From Mycobacteriales bacterium (GTDB taxonomy: Bacteria; Actinomycetota; Actinomycetes; JAFAQI01): 59,558 bases of DNA. Of this stretch, positions 8,319-15,771 are shown in pieces (within the stretch, counting starts at the first letter, position 1; every line of letters starts with the position of its first letter). Under the pieces are notes generated by a model. It was given only the letters and a program-made list of their open reading frames with translations. It made no database searches and was not told the origin of the DNA. The DNA lies in contig DASZRO010000087.1 of the NCBI GenBank assembly GCA_035550055.1, positions 1-59,558 on the forward strand. The letters run 5' to 3'. The translations under genes were made by a program, and so were the position numbers.

Positions 8319-9020
8319 GTGCTGTACGTCCACGAGGTGCACGAGGTGAGGGGACGGTCGGAGGAGGAGTTCGAGGCGAAGCTCCGCGACGAGTGGATGC
8401 CCATGCTCGCGACGGGCGACGACGCGCGGCTGCTCTGGTACCTGCACTGGATCCACGGGACCGGCCCGGCGTACCACGTCGTCACCGTCACCGCAGTGCG
8501 CGACGGCGCCGCATGGCAGCGACTGGCCCAGCGACTGCAGACCGGTGACCTGCGCGACTGGCAGACCGACCTCGACGCGATGCGCCACGGCGTGTCCTCG
8601 ACCATCATGCTGCCGGTGCCGTGGTCCCCGTTGCAGGACGTCGACTTCGCCACGGTCCCCACGACGCCACAGGACCACGACCCGGTCGTGTACATGGAGG
8701 ACACCGGCTGGCCGCACGCCTCGCTGGTCGACTACACCAGCTTCTGGGGCACCGGTTACTACGAGCCGATGGAGAAGCGCCCGAAGGACTCGCGCCTGCT
8801 CGACATCGAGCTGTGCTTCCAGCCGGCGTACGGCGCCGGCCGGCGCAAGGAGGCGGTCCTCTGGCAGCGCGTCCTCGACAACAACCTGCTGCTCAACCTG
8901 CTCACCAAGGACACGCCTGCCGAGCTCAAGCAGCCGGGGATGTTCATGCACGAGGCCCTGAACTACCGCGACACCTGGCGCAGCCGGCTGCTGCGTACCT
9001 CCCGCTGGTCTCCCCGCTGA
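8319..9020 (+). CDS. Uncharacterized protein, possible dimeric alpha/beta-barrel type
   Basis: A 233-residue protein that I do not recognise. It is soluble (no signal peptide, no membrane segment) and rich in Trp, Tyr and Asp. The N-terminal stretch, a strand LYVHEVHEVRG followed by a helix EEEFEAKLRDEWMPML and a strand with paired His/Tyr (YLHWIHG, YHVVTVTAV), resembles ferredoxin-like dimeric barrels of the NIPSNAP/EthD type, and the second half may repeat this pattern. GTG 8319 begins 1 nt after the stop of the acyl-CoA synthetase, so it is co-transcribed with it and may act on the same substrate. Its stop abuts the stop of the convergent P450 gene. Confidence 0.6.
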   Translation: MLYVHEVHEVRGRSEEEFEAKLRDEWMPMLATGDDARLLWYLHWIHGTGPAYHVVTVTAVRDGAAWQRLAQRLQTGDLRDWQTDLDAMRHGVSSTIMLPVPWSPLQDVDFATVPTTPQDHDPVVYMEDTGWPHASLVDYTSFWGTGYYEPMEKRPKDSRLLDIELCFQPAYGAGRRKEAVLWQRVLDNNLLLNLLTKDTPAELKQPGMFMHEALNYRDTWRSRLLRTSRWSPR

Positions 9021-10331
9021 TCACGCGTTGAGGTCGACCAGCAGCGACTCGTAGCCGCGCAGCGCCTGAAGGTCGCGCCGGCGACCTGAGCCGGGCACGA
9101 CCTGCAGATCCGGGAATCGTTCGAAGAGCAGTCGCAGACCGACCCGGCCTTCCATGCGGGCCAGGTTCGCGCCGAGGCAGTAGTGCACGCCGGCGCTGAG
9201 CGCGAGATGGTCGCGCGCGTTCGGCCGCTCGAGGTCGAACTCCGCCGGGTTGTCGAAGACGGCCGGGTCGCGGTTCGCGCCGCCCAGGAAGCACAACAAG
9301 GTCGTGCCGCGCGAGATCGGATACCCGTCGACCTCGGTGTCGATGATCGCGACCCGGCCGGTGATCTGCACCGGGCTCTCCAGCCGCAGCAGCTCGTCGG
9401 GCACCTGCTCCCACAGCGCCGGGTCGGCCGCGAGCCGCTGACGTGACTTCGCCGACGCGGCCAGGACCGCGACCCCGCTGCCGAGCAGGTTCACCGTCGT
9501 CTCGAAGCCCGCGCCGAGCAGCAGCAGCGCCGTCGCACGAAGCTCCAGGTCGGTGAGCCGGTCCTCGGGTTCGGCATTGACGAGCTGGCTGAGGATGTCC
9601 TCGCCAGGCTTGCGCCGCAGGTTCTCGAAGTGCTGGTTGAACCACCCGTTCATTGCCCGCAGTGCACGGTTGATCGCGGTGTAGTCGCGGTGCGTGACGC
9701 CGAAGTCGAGGACCGGCGCGGCAGCATGACCCCACGCCAGGAACTGGTCGCGCATGTCGGCGGGTACGCCGAGGATCTCGGCGATCACCGCGACCGGCAG
9801 CAGGTTGGCGTAGTCCGCGACGACGTCGACGCGGTCACGTCCCTGCAGCCCGTCGAGCAGCTCGACCGCGCGCTCCTCGACCCGGTCGGCGACCTGCTGC
9901 AGCGCACGCGGGGTGAACGGTTTCGACACCATCCGGCGGTAGCGGGTGTGAGTGGGCGGGTCGACCGCCAGCAACGACGGCGCGTCGATGACGCTGGCCA
10001 GCTCCGGGTCGGCCGCGCTGAACAGCCACTGGACGAGCCTCGGCGTACCACTCGCGTCGTTGAGCGCGACGCTGAACGCGTTGCTGTCCCGCAGCGCACC
10101 CGACACGATGCCGTAGTCAGCGGTCGCGTTGACCAGTGGCGCCTTGATCACCCGGCCACCGCGGCGGATCTCGTCGAGCAGCGGATACGGATCCTCGCGC
10201 GCCCCGGGCTCGAACAGCAGCCTGCTGACCGGGTCGCCGCGACGCGCCTGGATCTTGAGCACGGTCCGAGCGAGCCGGTGCAGCGCGAACCACCGCACCT
10301 GCTCCCGCGCCGCCACACCCACCCGGCTCAC
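9021..10331 (-). CDS. Cytochrome P450
   Basis: A 436-residue soluble class I-type P450 monooxygenase, which needs a ferredoxin and reductase encoded elsewhere. The I-helix oxygen-activation motif is LLLGAGFETTVN, the ExxR pair of the K-helix lies in ELLR, and the heme loop LSAGVHYCLGANLAR carries the thiolate ligand C385. One change from the usual loop is a Leu-Ser where most P450s have a Phe-Gly. GTG 10331 is preceded by TAGGCT at 6 nt, so the mRNA is probably leaderless. A 76-bp hairpin lies directly upstream. The convergent acyl-CoA synthetase pair suggests lipid or aromatic-acid metabolism, which is only an inference. Confidence 0.93.
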   Translation of the reverse strand: MSRVGVAAREQVRWFALHRLARTVLKIQARRGDPVSRLLFEPGAREDPYPLLDEIRRGGRVIKAPLVNATADYGIVSGALRDSNAFSVALNDASGTPRLVQWLFSAADPELASVIDAPSLLAVDPPTHTRYRRMVSKPFTPRALQQVADRVEERAVELLDGLQGRDRVDVVADYANLLPVAVIAEILGVPADMRDQFLAWGHAAAPVLDFGVTHRDYTAINRALRAMNGWFNQHFENLRRKPGEDILSQLVNAEPEDRLTDLELRATALLLLGAGFETTVNLLGSGVAVLAASAKSRQRLAADPALWEQVPDELLRLESPVQITGRVAIIDTEVDGYPISRGTTLLCFLGGANRDPAVFDNPAEFDLERPNARDHLALSAGVHYCLGANLARMEGRVGLRLLFERFPDLQVVPGSGRRRDLQALRGYESLLVDLNA

Positions 10332-10337
10332 ACCCAG

Positions 10338-10343
10338 AGCCTA
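10338..10343 (-). promoter_or_regulatory. -10 element of leaderless P450 gene
   Basis: TAGGCT on the minus strand, 6 nt upstream of the GTG at 10331. The long hairpin 10348-10423 begins 5 bp further upstream and occupies the -35 region. Confidence 0.55.
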
Positions 10344-10347
10344 AGCA

Positions 10348-10423
10348 CCCCTGCGTCGAGCCCAACGTTGTTGGTCTTTCACTACCCGTTGAAAGACCAA
10401 AAAGGTTGGGCTCGGCGCAGGGG
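10348..10423. repeat. Long hairpin repeat, family A, copy 1
   Basis: Two 34-bp arms (10348-10381 and 10390-10423) pair with three mismatches around an 8-nt loop. The inner arm contains GAGCCCAACGTTGTTGG followed by TCTTTCA, shared with copy 2 at 58702-58761. It lies in the divergent gap between the P450 and DinB-like genes. Confidence 0.85.
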
Positions 10424-10442
10424 GGTGTGGTTGCGTGGCGCG

Positions 10443-10967
10443 GTGTCGATAGCTCCGGATGGCAAGGACTGGACCTGGGTGCTCCGCGAGCGGTGCCCGG
10501 AGTGCGGCTTCGAGTCGTGGGCCTTCCCGCGCGAGGAGATCGCGGCCATGGTCCGGGCGAACGCCGCGCGATGGCGCGACGTACTCGCCCGTCCCGGCGT
10601 ACGTGCCCGCCCCGACCCCTCGACCTGGTCACCGCTCGAGTACGCCTGCCACGTCCGCGACGTCTATCGCAAGTACGACGAGCGCGTGCACCTCATGCTC
10701 GACAGCGACGATCCGCTGTTCGCGAACTGGGACCAGGACGTCACGGCGATCGAGGACCGCTACGACGAGCAGGACCCCGCCGCCGTCGCGGCAGCCCTGA
10801 CCGAGGCGGGCGACGCGGTGGCGAGCACTTTCGACGGCGTCGTGGGCGGCGACTGGGATCGCCCGGGCCGACGCAGCGACGGGGCGAGCTTCACCGTCGA
10901 GTCGCTGGCCCGCTACTTCGCCCACGACTGGGTTCATCACATCTGGGACGTCAACCGCGCCACGTGA
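10443..10967 (+). CDS. DinB-family metal-binding protein
   Basis: A 174-residue protein of the DinB/mycothiol-S-transferase four-helix fold. An N-terminal segment with CPECGFE (about residues 17-23) precedes helices with likely metal-ligand histidines in ACHVRDVYRKY (about residue 70) and in the C-terminal FAHDWVHHIWDV. Close relatives are common in actinomycetes and are thought to be thiol-dependent transferases or detoxification enzymes, but this subgroup is uncharacterized. I chose GTG 10443 because the family begins close to the SIAPDGKDWTW stretch; GTG 10422 is in frame but lies inside the hairpin repeat. Confidence 0.7.
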   Translation: MSIAPDGKDWTWVLRERCPECGFESWAFPREEIAAMVRANAARWRDVLARPGVRARPDPSTWSPLEYACHVRDVYRKYDERVHLMLDSDDPLFANWDQDVTAIEDRYDEQDPAAVAAALTEAGDAVASTFDGVVGGDWDRPGRRSDGASFTVESLARYFAHDWVHHIWDVNRAT

Positions 10968-11035
10968 AGGCGCCCGGCCCGCGACATTGCGTCATGATCG
11001 TTTCGATCGGCATCCGCGGGTGAGGAGGCTTCGGG

Positions 11036-12175
11036 ATGAGCAAGCTCACCGTGCTCGTGCTGGGCGCCGGATTCGGCGGGCTCGAAGTCGCCGCTCGACT
11101 CTCGGAGGCGGCGCCCGGCGAGGTCGACGTGACCCTCATCGACCGCAACGACTCGTTCGTCTTCGGTTACTCGAAGCTCGACGTGATGTTCGGCGTCACG
11201 TCGCAGACCTGGCGGACGCGCTATCGCGACCTGGCCCGTCCGTCGGTGACCTTTCGGCAGGAGACGGTCACGGCGATCGAACCCCGCACCAGGACGGTCA
11301 CGACCGAGACCGGCAGCTACACCGCCGACGCGCTGGTGGTGGCACTCGGAGCAGACCTCGACGTCGCCGCCACCCCCGGGCTGACCGATCGCGACGAGTT
11401 CTACTCCGTCGCCGGCGCGGAACGCTTCGCCGCCCGGATCAGCGCCTTCGAGCGGGGCCATGCGGTGATCGCGGTCGCCGGTACGCCGTACAAGTGCCCG
11501 CCGGCGCCGTGCGAGGCCGCGCTGATGCTCGACCACACGCTGCGGCTACGCGGCCGTCGCGACGACACCCGGATCACCGTCGTCAGCCCGCTGCCCAAGC
11601 CGGTGCCGCCGTCCGAGGCCACCTCCGAGGCGCTGCTGGACGCCTTCACCGAACGCGGCATCACCTTCCGCCCCTCGACCCGGATGACCGAGGTCGTCGG
11701 CGATCGTGGCCTGATCCGGCTGGATGACGGCGACACCATCTCCTACGACCTGCTGCTCGCCGTACCTCGGCACCGGGCTCCTACCGCGGTGGCCGGCCTG
11801 CCGGCAGGGACGGACGGCTGGGTGCACGTCGATCCCTACACCTTGCAGACCGGCATCCCCGACGTGTGGGCGATCGGCGACTGCGCGGACGCGCCGGTCC
11901 CGCGGGCGGGCGTCTACGCCGAGCGCGCTGCCGGCGTGGTCGCCGAGCAGATCCTCGCCAAGCTCGACGGCCGCGACGTCGCGCCGTACGACGGCTACGG
12001 CTCTTGCTACATCGACTTCGGCGGCGGCCGGGTGGCCCGGGTCGAGGTCACCTTCATGACCGACGAAGGAGTCCAAGGCGGCCCGTTCGCCGAACCCTCG
12101 CTGGCGATCGGCCGGGAGAAGGAAAGCGCCGGACCGGCCCGGATCGCGCGCTGGTTCGGACCGGCGGCGGGCTGA
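11036..12175 (+). CDS. FAD/NAD(P)-dependent oxidoreductase, SQR/FCSD-like
   Basis: A 379-residue flavoprotein of the two-dinucleotide-binding-domain family that includes sulfide:quinone reductase, flavocytochrome c sulfide dehydrogenase and type II NADH dehydrogenase. The FAD-binding GAGFGG is at residues 9-14, and the second FAD motif AIGDCADAPVPRAGVYAER lies near residue 280. A KCPPAPC motif (about residues 162-168) matches the position where sulfide:quinone reductases have a redox cysteine. There is no obvious C-terminal membrane helix. The ATG has a strong GAGGAGG site 8 nt upstream. The acceptor and donor are unknown. Confidence 0.75.
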   Translation: MSKLTVLVLGAGFGGLEVAARLSEAAPGEVDVTLIDRNDSFVFGYSKLDVMFGVTSQTWRTRYRDLARPSVTFRQETVTAIEPRTRTVTTETGSYTADALVVALGADLDVAATPGLTDRDEFYSVAGAERFAARISAFERGHAVIAVAGTPYKCPPAPCEAALMLDHTLRLRGRRDDTRITVVSPLPKPVPPSEATSEALLDAFTERGITFRPSTRMTEVVGDRGLIRLDDGDTISYDLLLAVPRHRAPTAVAGLPAGTDGWVHVDPYTLQTGIPDVWAIGDCADAPVPRAGVYAERAAGVVAEQILAKLDGRDVAPYDGYGSCYIDFGGGRVARVEVTFMTDEGVQGGPFAEPSLAIGREKESAGPARIARWFGPAAG

Positions 12176-12179
12176 CCAC

Positions 12180-13316
12180 TCAGCGCAGCGGGCGGCTGGC
12201 CCCCCAGTACTCCCGGTTGAGATAGGAGCCGCGCAGCCGCATCACGTCGACCCGAGCGCCGGTGTACGGCGACTGGATCACCCGGCCGTCCCCGGCGTAG
12301 ATCGCGACGTGATGGATGCCGGACCGCTTCCGGTTGTAGGAGAAGTAGACGAGATCGCCGGGTCGCAGCGCACGTCGCGGCACGGATCTGCCCACCAGTG
12401 ACTGGTCGGCGGCGTCGCGCGGCAGCCGGATTCCGAGCATCGAGTACACGGTGGACGCCAGACCGGAGCAGTCGAAGCCCCATGAGGTCATGCCGGCCCA
12501 CAGGTAAGGCAACCCGAGGAAGCGCCGCGCCTGGGCGACGACCTGCCGGCCGGACGGGCGCAGCGCGGCTGTGTCGGGGGCGTGGATGCTGACCGCCGAA
12601 CGAGGCAGACTGCCGGCTCGCAGCGGACCTGCGGCGGCAACGACCACGCGGCTGCCTGAGACCTGGATGACCGGAAGGGTCGTCGCGTAGCTCAGCGCCA
12701 CGGTGCGCAGATGCCCGCCGGCCGTGCCGCGCAGCTGCGCCCGCCGGGCGGTGACGGTCGCCTCGCGGCGCCACGCCCCCCAGTCGGCCGGTTCCGCCGC
12801 GAGCTGCCGGCTGGCGATCCAGCCGACGATGCCGGTGGGGTAGCGACCGCCCGTCTGGTCGGGGATCCGGATCCGGCTGAGTGTCCCGCGTCGGGCGAGT
12901 ACGACGACCTGCTCGCCGTACCTCACCTGGGTCGCCAGGCGCTGGTAGAGGTGGCTGCGCTGGAAGAAGCTCATGCCGTGCAGCCAGTCGAGCAGGTGCG
13001 CGGGCGATTGCATCGCCGGCCGGTCGACCGGCTTCACCCGATGCGGGCCGGCCCACACCTCCGCGGCAGACACGGCGACGATTGCATTCCGAGCCGGCCG
13101 CGGTGCGGCGGCGGCGCCCGACGCGGTGGCGGCGGAGTCGAGCAGCTCGGTCAGCGCCCGAGTACCGATGGAGGCAGCGCTGGCCGCCGCGACGGACGGG
13201 CCCGCGCCGGGAAGGGTGACGGCGGCGAGCAGACCCCCGGCGACCGCAAGACCGGCTACGGCGAGCAGCGCTCGCGGCCGGGCGTCGGAGCAGGGAATGA
13301 ATCGGGGTGGACGCAA
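12180..13316 (-). CDS. Secreted NlpC/P60-family cell-wall hydrolase
   Basis: A 378-residue exported cysteine peptidase expected to cut gamma-D-glutamyl-diaminopimelate bonds in peptidoglycan. A signal/anchor helix lies at about residues 15-45 (LLAVAGLAVAGG onward). The middle (about 80-230) resembles SH3-type domains (VSAAEVWAGPH, then GIVGWIASRQL). The NlpC/P60 domain is at about 255-378, with catalytic C283 in GFDCSGL and H336 in GIHHVAIY; the third polar residue would follow in the next strand. TTG 13316 is chosen because GGAGG lies 9 nt upstream and the next in-frame start would remove the signal sequence. It is convergent with the flavoprotein gene. Confidence 0.88.
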   Translation of the reverse strand: MRPPRFIPCSDARPRALLAVAGLAVAGGLLAAVTLPGAGPSVAAASAASIGTRALTELLDSAATASGAAAAPRPARNAIVAVSAAEVWAGPHRVKPVDRPAMQSPAHLLDWLHGMSFFQRSHLYQRLATQVRYGEQVVVLARRGTLSRIRIPDQTGGRYPTGIVGWIASRQLAAEPADWGAWRREATVTARRAQLRGTAGGHLRTVALSYATTLPVIQVSGSRVVVAAAGPLRAGSLPRSAVSIHAPDTAALRPSGRQVVAQARRFLGLPYLWAGMTSWGFDCSGLASTVYSMLGIRLPRDAADQSLVGRSVPRRALRPGDLVYFSYNRKRSGIHHVAIYAGDGRVIQSPYTGARVDVMRLRGSYLNREYWGASRPLR

Positions 13317-13384
13317 GGTCGTCGGCCTCCATGTGTCGTGCTGGGCGGCACGGATGGCGCAGGACCCCTAGGCATCGACACGTT

Positions 13385-13414
13385 CCGGCAGACCCTGAAG
13401 GCGTCAGGGTCCGG
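13385..13414 (-). terminator. Hairpin downstream of the phosphodiesterase gene
   Basis: Arms GACCCTGA and TCAGGGTC (13391-13411) pair perfectly around a 5-nt loop and extend outward with CCG/CGG. It begins 4 bp after the phosphodiesterase stop. There is no U-tract, as usual for actinobacterial terminators. Confidence 0.45.
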
Positions 13415-13417
13415 CAG

Positions 13418-14866
13418 TCACTCCCCGAGGTAAAGGAAGCCGTAGGCCTCGTCGCGGAACGGGATCCCGGCCTCGGTGAGCGCGGCGTCCCAGTCGCCTC
13501 GGCAGTCGGGATCGGCGCCCTCGGAACCGTGGTCTGACGTCAGAAGGAACGTCGTGGCCTCGTACATCCCCATCCGGTCGAGATGGTCGAGGAAGACGCC
13601 GAGCCGGGCATCGGCGTCGCGCATCGCCGCATGCGCGACCGCCGAGTGCGGGCCGCCCTCGTGATGCCCGGTGTCGGTGAGCAGGACGTTCCACCAGGTC
13701 AGCTGCGGCGCCTCCGACGGCGACGGCCACAGGTCCAGCAGCTGCGTCAGCCCAACCGCGTCGACCGACGACGACCACGCGTAGCCCTTGATGCCCACGA
13801 AGTCCTCCGTCGTGTGCGGGTCGGTCGTGGGATCGGGCAGCAGCGAGTCCATGTCCGAGGCGCCGCCGGAGGAGCCGGACTCCCGGATCAGCCGGAACGT
13901 CGAGTACGTCGCTCCCGAGTCGGCCGGCTCGTTGATGCACGCCGTCGGCCCCGGCACCCGGTCGAAGGCGGTGCGTACGCCGGGGGCGAGCCACTCCGAC
14001 CAGCGGTGCCAGGTACGCGCATCGTTCGTCAGCCGCTGCACCGCCTCGCTGCGGTCGTAGTAGGCGTTGTTGACGATGCCGTGCCGACCCGGGCCGACGC
14101 CGGTGAGCGCACACGTGTGGTTGACCAGCGTCACGCTCGGGAACTCCGCGATCGCGCCACCGGCGAACGCGCAGCCCCGTTCCAGCAGCCGGGCGACGGC
14201 GGGCAGCTCCCCCGCCGCGGCCAACGCGTACAACGAGTTCGAGTTGCAGCCGTCCCACAGCAGCCCGACCACGGGGCCGGGGTGCGGGACGAGGACGTCG
14301 ACGAGCGCCTGCCCGTCCATGTCGCCCAGCTCGGCGAGCGGCACTCCGGCCAACCAGGCAAGCGTCGGCGCGACGTCGGGCACCCGCGCCGCCAGCGGGA
14401 GCACGCCCCGTGCGGTCACCGCGGGACCCGACAGGATCAGCGGCGCTCGGGACTGCACCACGTTGAGCGACCCGTGCTCGCCGCGGTGCCCACCCCGCTC
14501 GGGCCAGAAGTGACGGCCGGTGTGGACCACGGCGATGTCCGGAGCCGCCGGCGCGCTGAACAGTGACGCCAGCCGCTCGCCCGCCCAGGGGTAGGAGTTG
14601 CGGTCGTTGGCCGGGGACGGGTCGGCGAGCTCGTCGACCAACGTGGCGAACGCGAGCGGGTCCTGCGAGGCGATCGGGTTGCGGCCGTGGAGCACCTCAG
14701 CGGCTGAGTCCGGCTCGCGGCGCGAGAGGCGAGCGGCGCCGGTCGCGTTGGCCACCACGATGGAGTCGCCATCGGCGTACCCGATGAGGTCGACGACGGC
14801 TGACAGCGAGCTGTCGCAGAGCACGTCGACCGCGGCGTCGCGGAGCACCGCCGCGGAATCCGTCAC
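13418..14866 (-). CDS. Alkaline-phosphatase-superfamily phosphodiesterase, apparently circularly permuted
   Basis: A 482-residue protein related to nucleotide pyrophosphatases/type I phosphodiesterases. Residues about 215-482 hold what is normally the N-terminal lobe: the first metal site in LLWDGCNSN, the nucleophile region FPSVTLVNHTCALTG with GPGRHGIVNN, the metal pair TDTGHHEGG and the SDHG motif near the end. Residues about 1-205 look like the usual C-terminal lobe: HRGEHGSLN, APLILSGPAV and VPDVAPTLAWLAGVP normally follow SDHG. The order is therefore swapped. I use GTG 14866; ATG 14899 is in frame but lies inside an inverted repeat. There is no signal peptide, so the protein is probably cytoplasmic. 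The substrate is unknown. Confidence 0.7.
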   Translation of the reverse strand: MTDSAAVLRDAAVDVLCDSSLSAVVDLIGYADGDSIVVANATGAARLSRREPDSAAEVLHGRNPIASQDPLAFATLVDELADPSPANDRNSYPWAGERLASLFSAPAAPDIAVVHTGRHFWPERGGHRGEHGSLNVVQSRAPLILSGPAVTARGVLPLAARVPDVAPTLAWLAGVPLAELGDMDGQALVDVLVPHPGPVVGLLWDGCNSNSLYALAAAGELPAVARLLERGCAFAGGAIAEFPSVTLVNHTCALTGVGPGRHGIVNNAYYDRSEAVQRLTNDARTWHRWSEWLAPGVRTAFDRVPGPTACINEPADSGATYSTFRLIRESGSSGGASDMDSLLPDPTTDPHTTEDFVGIKGYAWSSSVDAVGLTQLLDLWPSPSEAPQLTWWNVLLTDTGHHEGGPHSAVAHAAMRDADARLGVFLDHLDRMGMYEATTFLLTSDHGSEGADPDCRGDWDAALTEAGIPFRDEAYGFLYLGE

Positions 14867-14882
14867 TCGCCCAGTAAAACGG

Positions 14883-14935
14883 AAGAGCGGATGTGCCATG
14901 CGCCCGCTATGGGCTCGGATGGCACATCCGCTCTT
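14883..14935. repeat. Hairpin repeat, family B, locus 1
   Basis: Two perfect 17-bp arms (14883-14899 and 14919-14935), AAGAGCGGATGTGCCAT and its complement, separated by 19 nt. The right-hand copy contains the full family core GGATGGCACATCCGCTC. It lies between two genes read on the minus strand (the small basic protein and the phosphodiesterase). Confidence 0.85.
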
Positions 14936-14953
14936 GGGGCAGGTTCCGTGGAC

Positions 14954-15115
14954 CTACCCGACCGAGAGCATCTGTACGGCGCGACGGGCCGACTCGGCCC
15001 GGCGCTGGCGGCGCTTGAGCACCGCCAGCCGTCGTACCAGCTCCCGATGCCGACGCTGCTCGTTCTCCCGCGACTGGTCGCGGGCTACCGACTCGTACAG
15101 CAAGGGGTGAAACAT
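14954..15115 (-). CDS. Small basic helical protein downstream of whiB7
   Basis: A 53-residue protein, about one third Arg/Lys, predicted as a single long amphipathic helix: MFHPLLYESVARDQSRENEQ at the start, then repeated ExxRR patterns, ending QMLSVG. No signal peptide or membrane segment. The ATG at 15115 has AAGGAG 7 nt upstream, a strong site. An upstream in-frame ATG at 15160 overlaps the whiB7 stop (ATGA) and would add 15 residues, so translation coupled to whiB7 is also possible. It lies 41 bp downstream of whiB7 on the same strand. Similar short basic proteins are scattered in actinobacteria, but I know of no function. It may be a nucleic-acid-binding or ribosome-associated peptide (guess). 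Confidence 0.6.
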   Translation of the reverse strand: MFHPLLYESVARDQSRENEQRRHRELVRRLAVLKRRQRRAESARRAVQMLSVG

Positions 15116-15156
15116 CGTGGAACTCCTTCGAAGCCGGGTGGCGGCGTAGGAGCCGT

Positions 15157-15417
15157 TCATGCGGCGACCCACACCTCGTCCTTGCGGGGGCGTCCCCGCG
15201 GTCGCTTGCGCGCCACGATCGCGCCCTGGACGACCAGCTGGCCGCCCCACACGCCCCATGGCTCGCGTCGCTCGAGCGCCTCGCTCAGGCAGGACAGCCG
15301 AAGCGGGCAGTCCAGACAGAGCGCCTTCGCGCGCTCGACGTCAGCCGGTGACTCGGCGAAGAAGAGATCCGGGTCAACCAGGTGACATGGCAGTGCGCAT
15401 TCGGTGGTCTGCGCCAT
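15157..15417 (-). CDS. whiB7: WhiB7-type Fe-S transcriptional regulator
   Basis: WhiB7 (WblC in streptomycetes) binds the housekeeping sigma factor and activates antibiotic-resistance and redox genes. The 86-residue protein has the four iron-sulfur ligands C11, C34, C37 and C43, the sigma-binding loop EPWGVWGG (52-59) and a C-terminal AT-hook KRPRGRPRK (71-79), which is diagnostic of WhiB7 rather than other WhiB proteins. ATG 15417 has a GGAG close upstream and a GGAGGAGG further out. The position next to tesB, uvrD2 and mrx1 is the standard actinobacterial one. A 350-nt leader with an upstream ORF and a terminator precedes it, so expression is probably controlled by attenuation when ribosomes stall. 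Confidence 0.96.
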   Translation of the reverse strand: MAQTTECALPCHLVDPDLFFAESPADVERAKALCLDCPLRLSCLSEALERREPWGVWGGQLVVQGAIVARKRPRGRPRKDEVWVAA

Positions 15418-15475
15418 CTCCTGCCCACCTCCTCCATCTCGTTGTGCCGTTTCGGACAAATCGCGGTGTTTTCGG

Positions 15476-15512
15476 CAAAACAAAAGCCGCGGACCCTTTC
15501 GGGTGCCGCGGC
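15476..15512 (-). terminator. Intrinsic terminator in the whiB7 leader (attenuator)
   Basis: On the minus strand GCCGCGGCACCC, loop GAAA, then GGGTCCGCGGC, with one bulged base, followed directly by TTTTGTTTTG. It is the only hairpin with a clear U-tract in the window. It lies 28 nt after the stop of the upstream ORF and about 60 nt before the whiB7 start, the geometry of a transcription attenuator. Confidence 0.85.
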
Positions 15513-15539
15513 TCCTGAACGCCGGTCTGTCGAACTCCG

Positions 15540-15716
15540 TCAGACCGGATCCCAGAAGCCTGGGGCACCTGCTGCGCCCTTGTTTCGCTTCGACCACATG
15601 GCTGCGGCCGCGAGCGTCGTCGTGCCAAGCGCGCACGTCGATGCCGGCGATACCCACGAAGCCACCTGAACCGGGGCAGCATGGAGGGCCGACATCGCGA
15701 TCACGTTGCTGATCAT
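15540..15716 (-). CDS. Upstream ORF (leader peptide) of whiB7
   Basis: A 58-codon ORF between the whiB7 promoter and its attenuator. ATG 15716 is preceded by GGAGGAGG at 8 nt, one of the strongest ribosome binding sites here, and the frame ends in TGA at 15540. The peptide starts MISNVIAMSALHAAPVQVAS, has a hydrophobic middle (LGTTTLAAAAMW) and ends KNKG-like basic then GFWDPV. Known whiB7 leaders in mycobacteria and streptomycetes carry upstream ORFs whose stalled translation by ribosome-targeting drugs prevents termination. This one is longer than the short mycobacterial example I recall. A drug-dependent stall inside it would expose or sequester the terminator arms. Confidence 0.7.
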   Translation of the reverse strand: MISNVIAMSALHAAPVQVASWVSPASTCALGTTTLAAAAMWSKRNKGAAGAPGFWDPV

Positions 15717-15771
15717 CGTGGCCACCTCCTCCGGTTCCGGGCGCGGCCTTCGGCCGACGCCAACTGAACGC

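Noticed and set aside
13317-13417. Possible c-di-AMP riboswitch upstream of the NlpC/P60 gene
   Set aside because: The gap is about 100 bp, too short, and the conserved core is not visible.
14867-14899. ATG 14899 as start of the phosphodiesterase
   Set aside because: It lies within the arm of an inverted repeat and adds 11 residues with no support; GTG 14866 is preferred.
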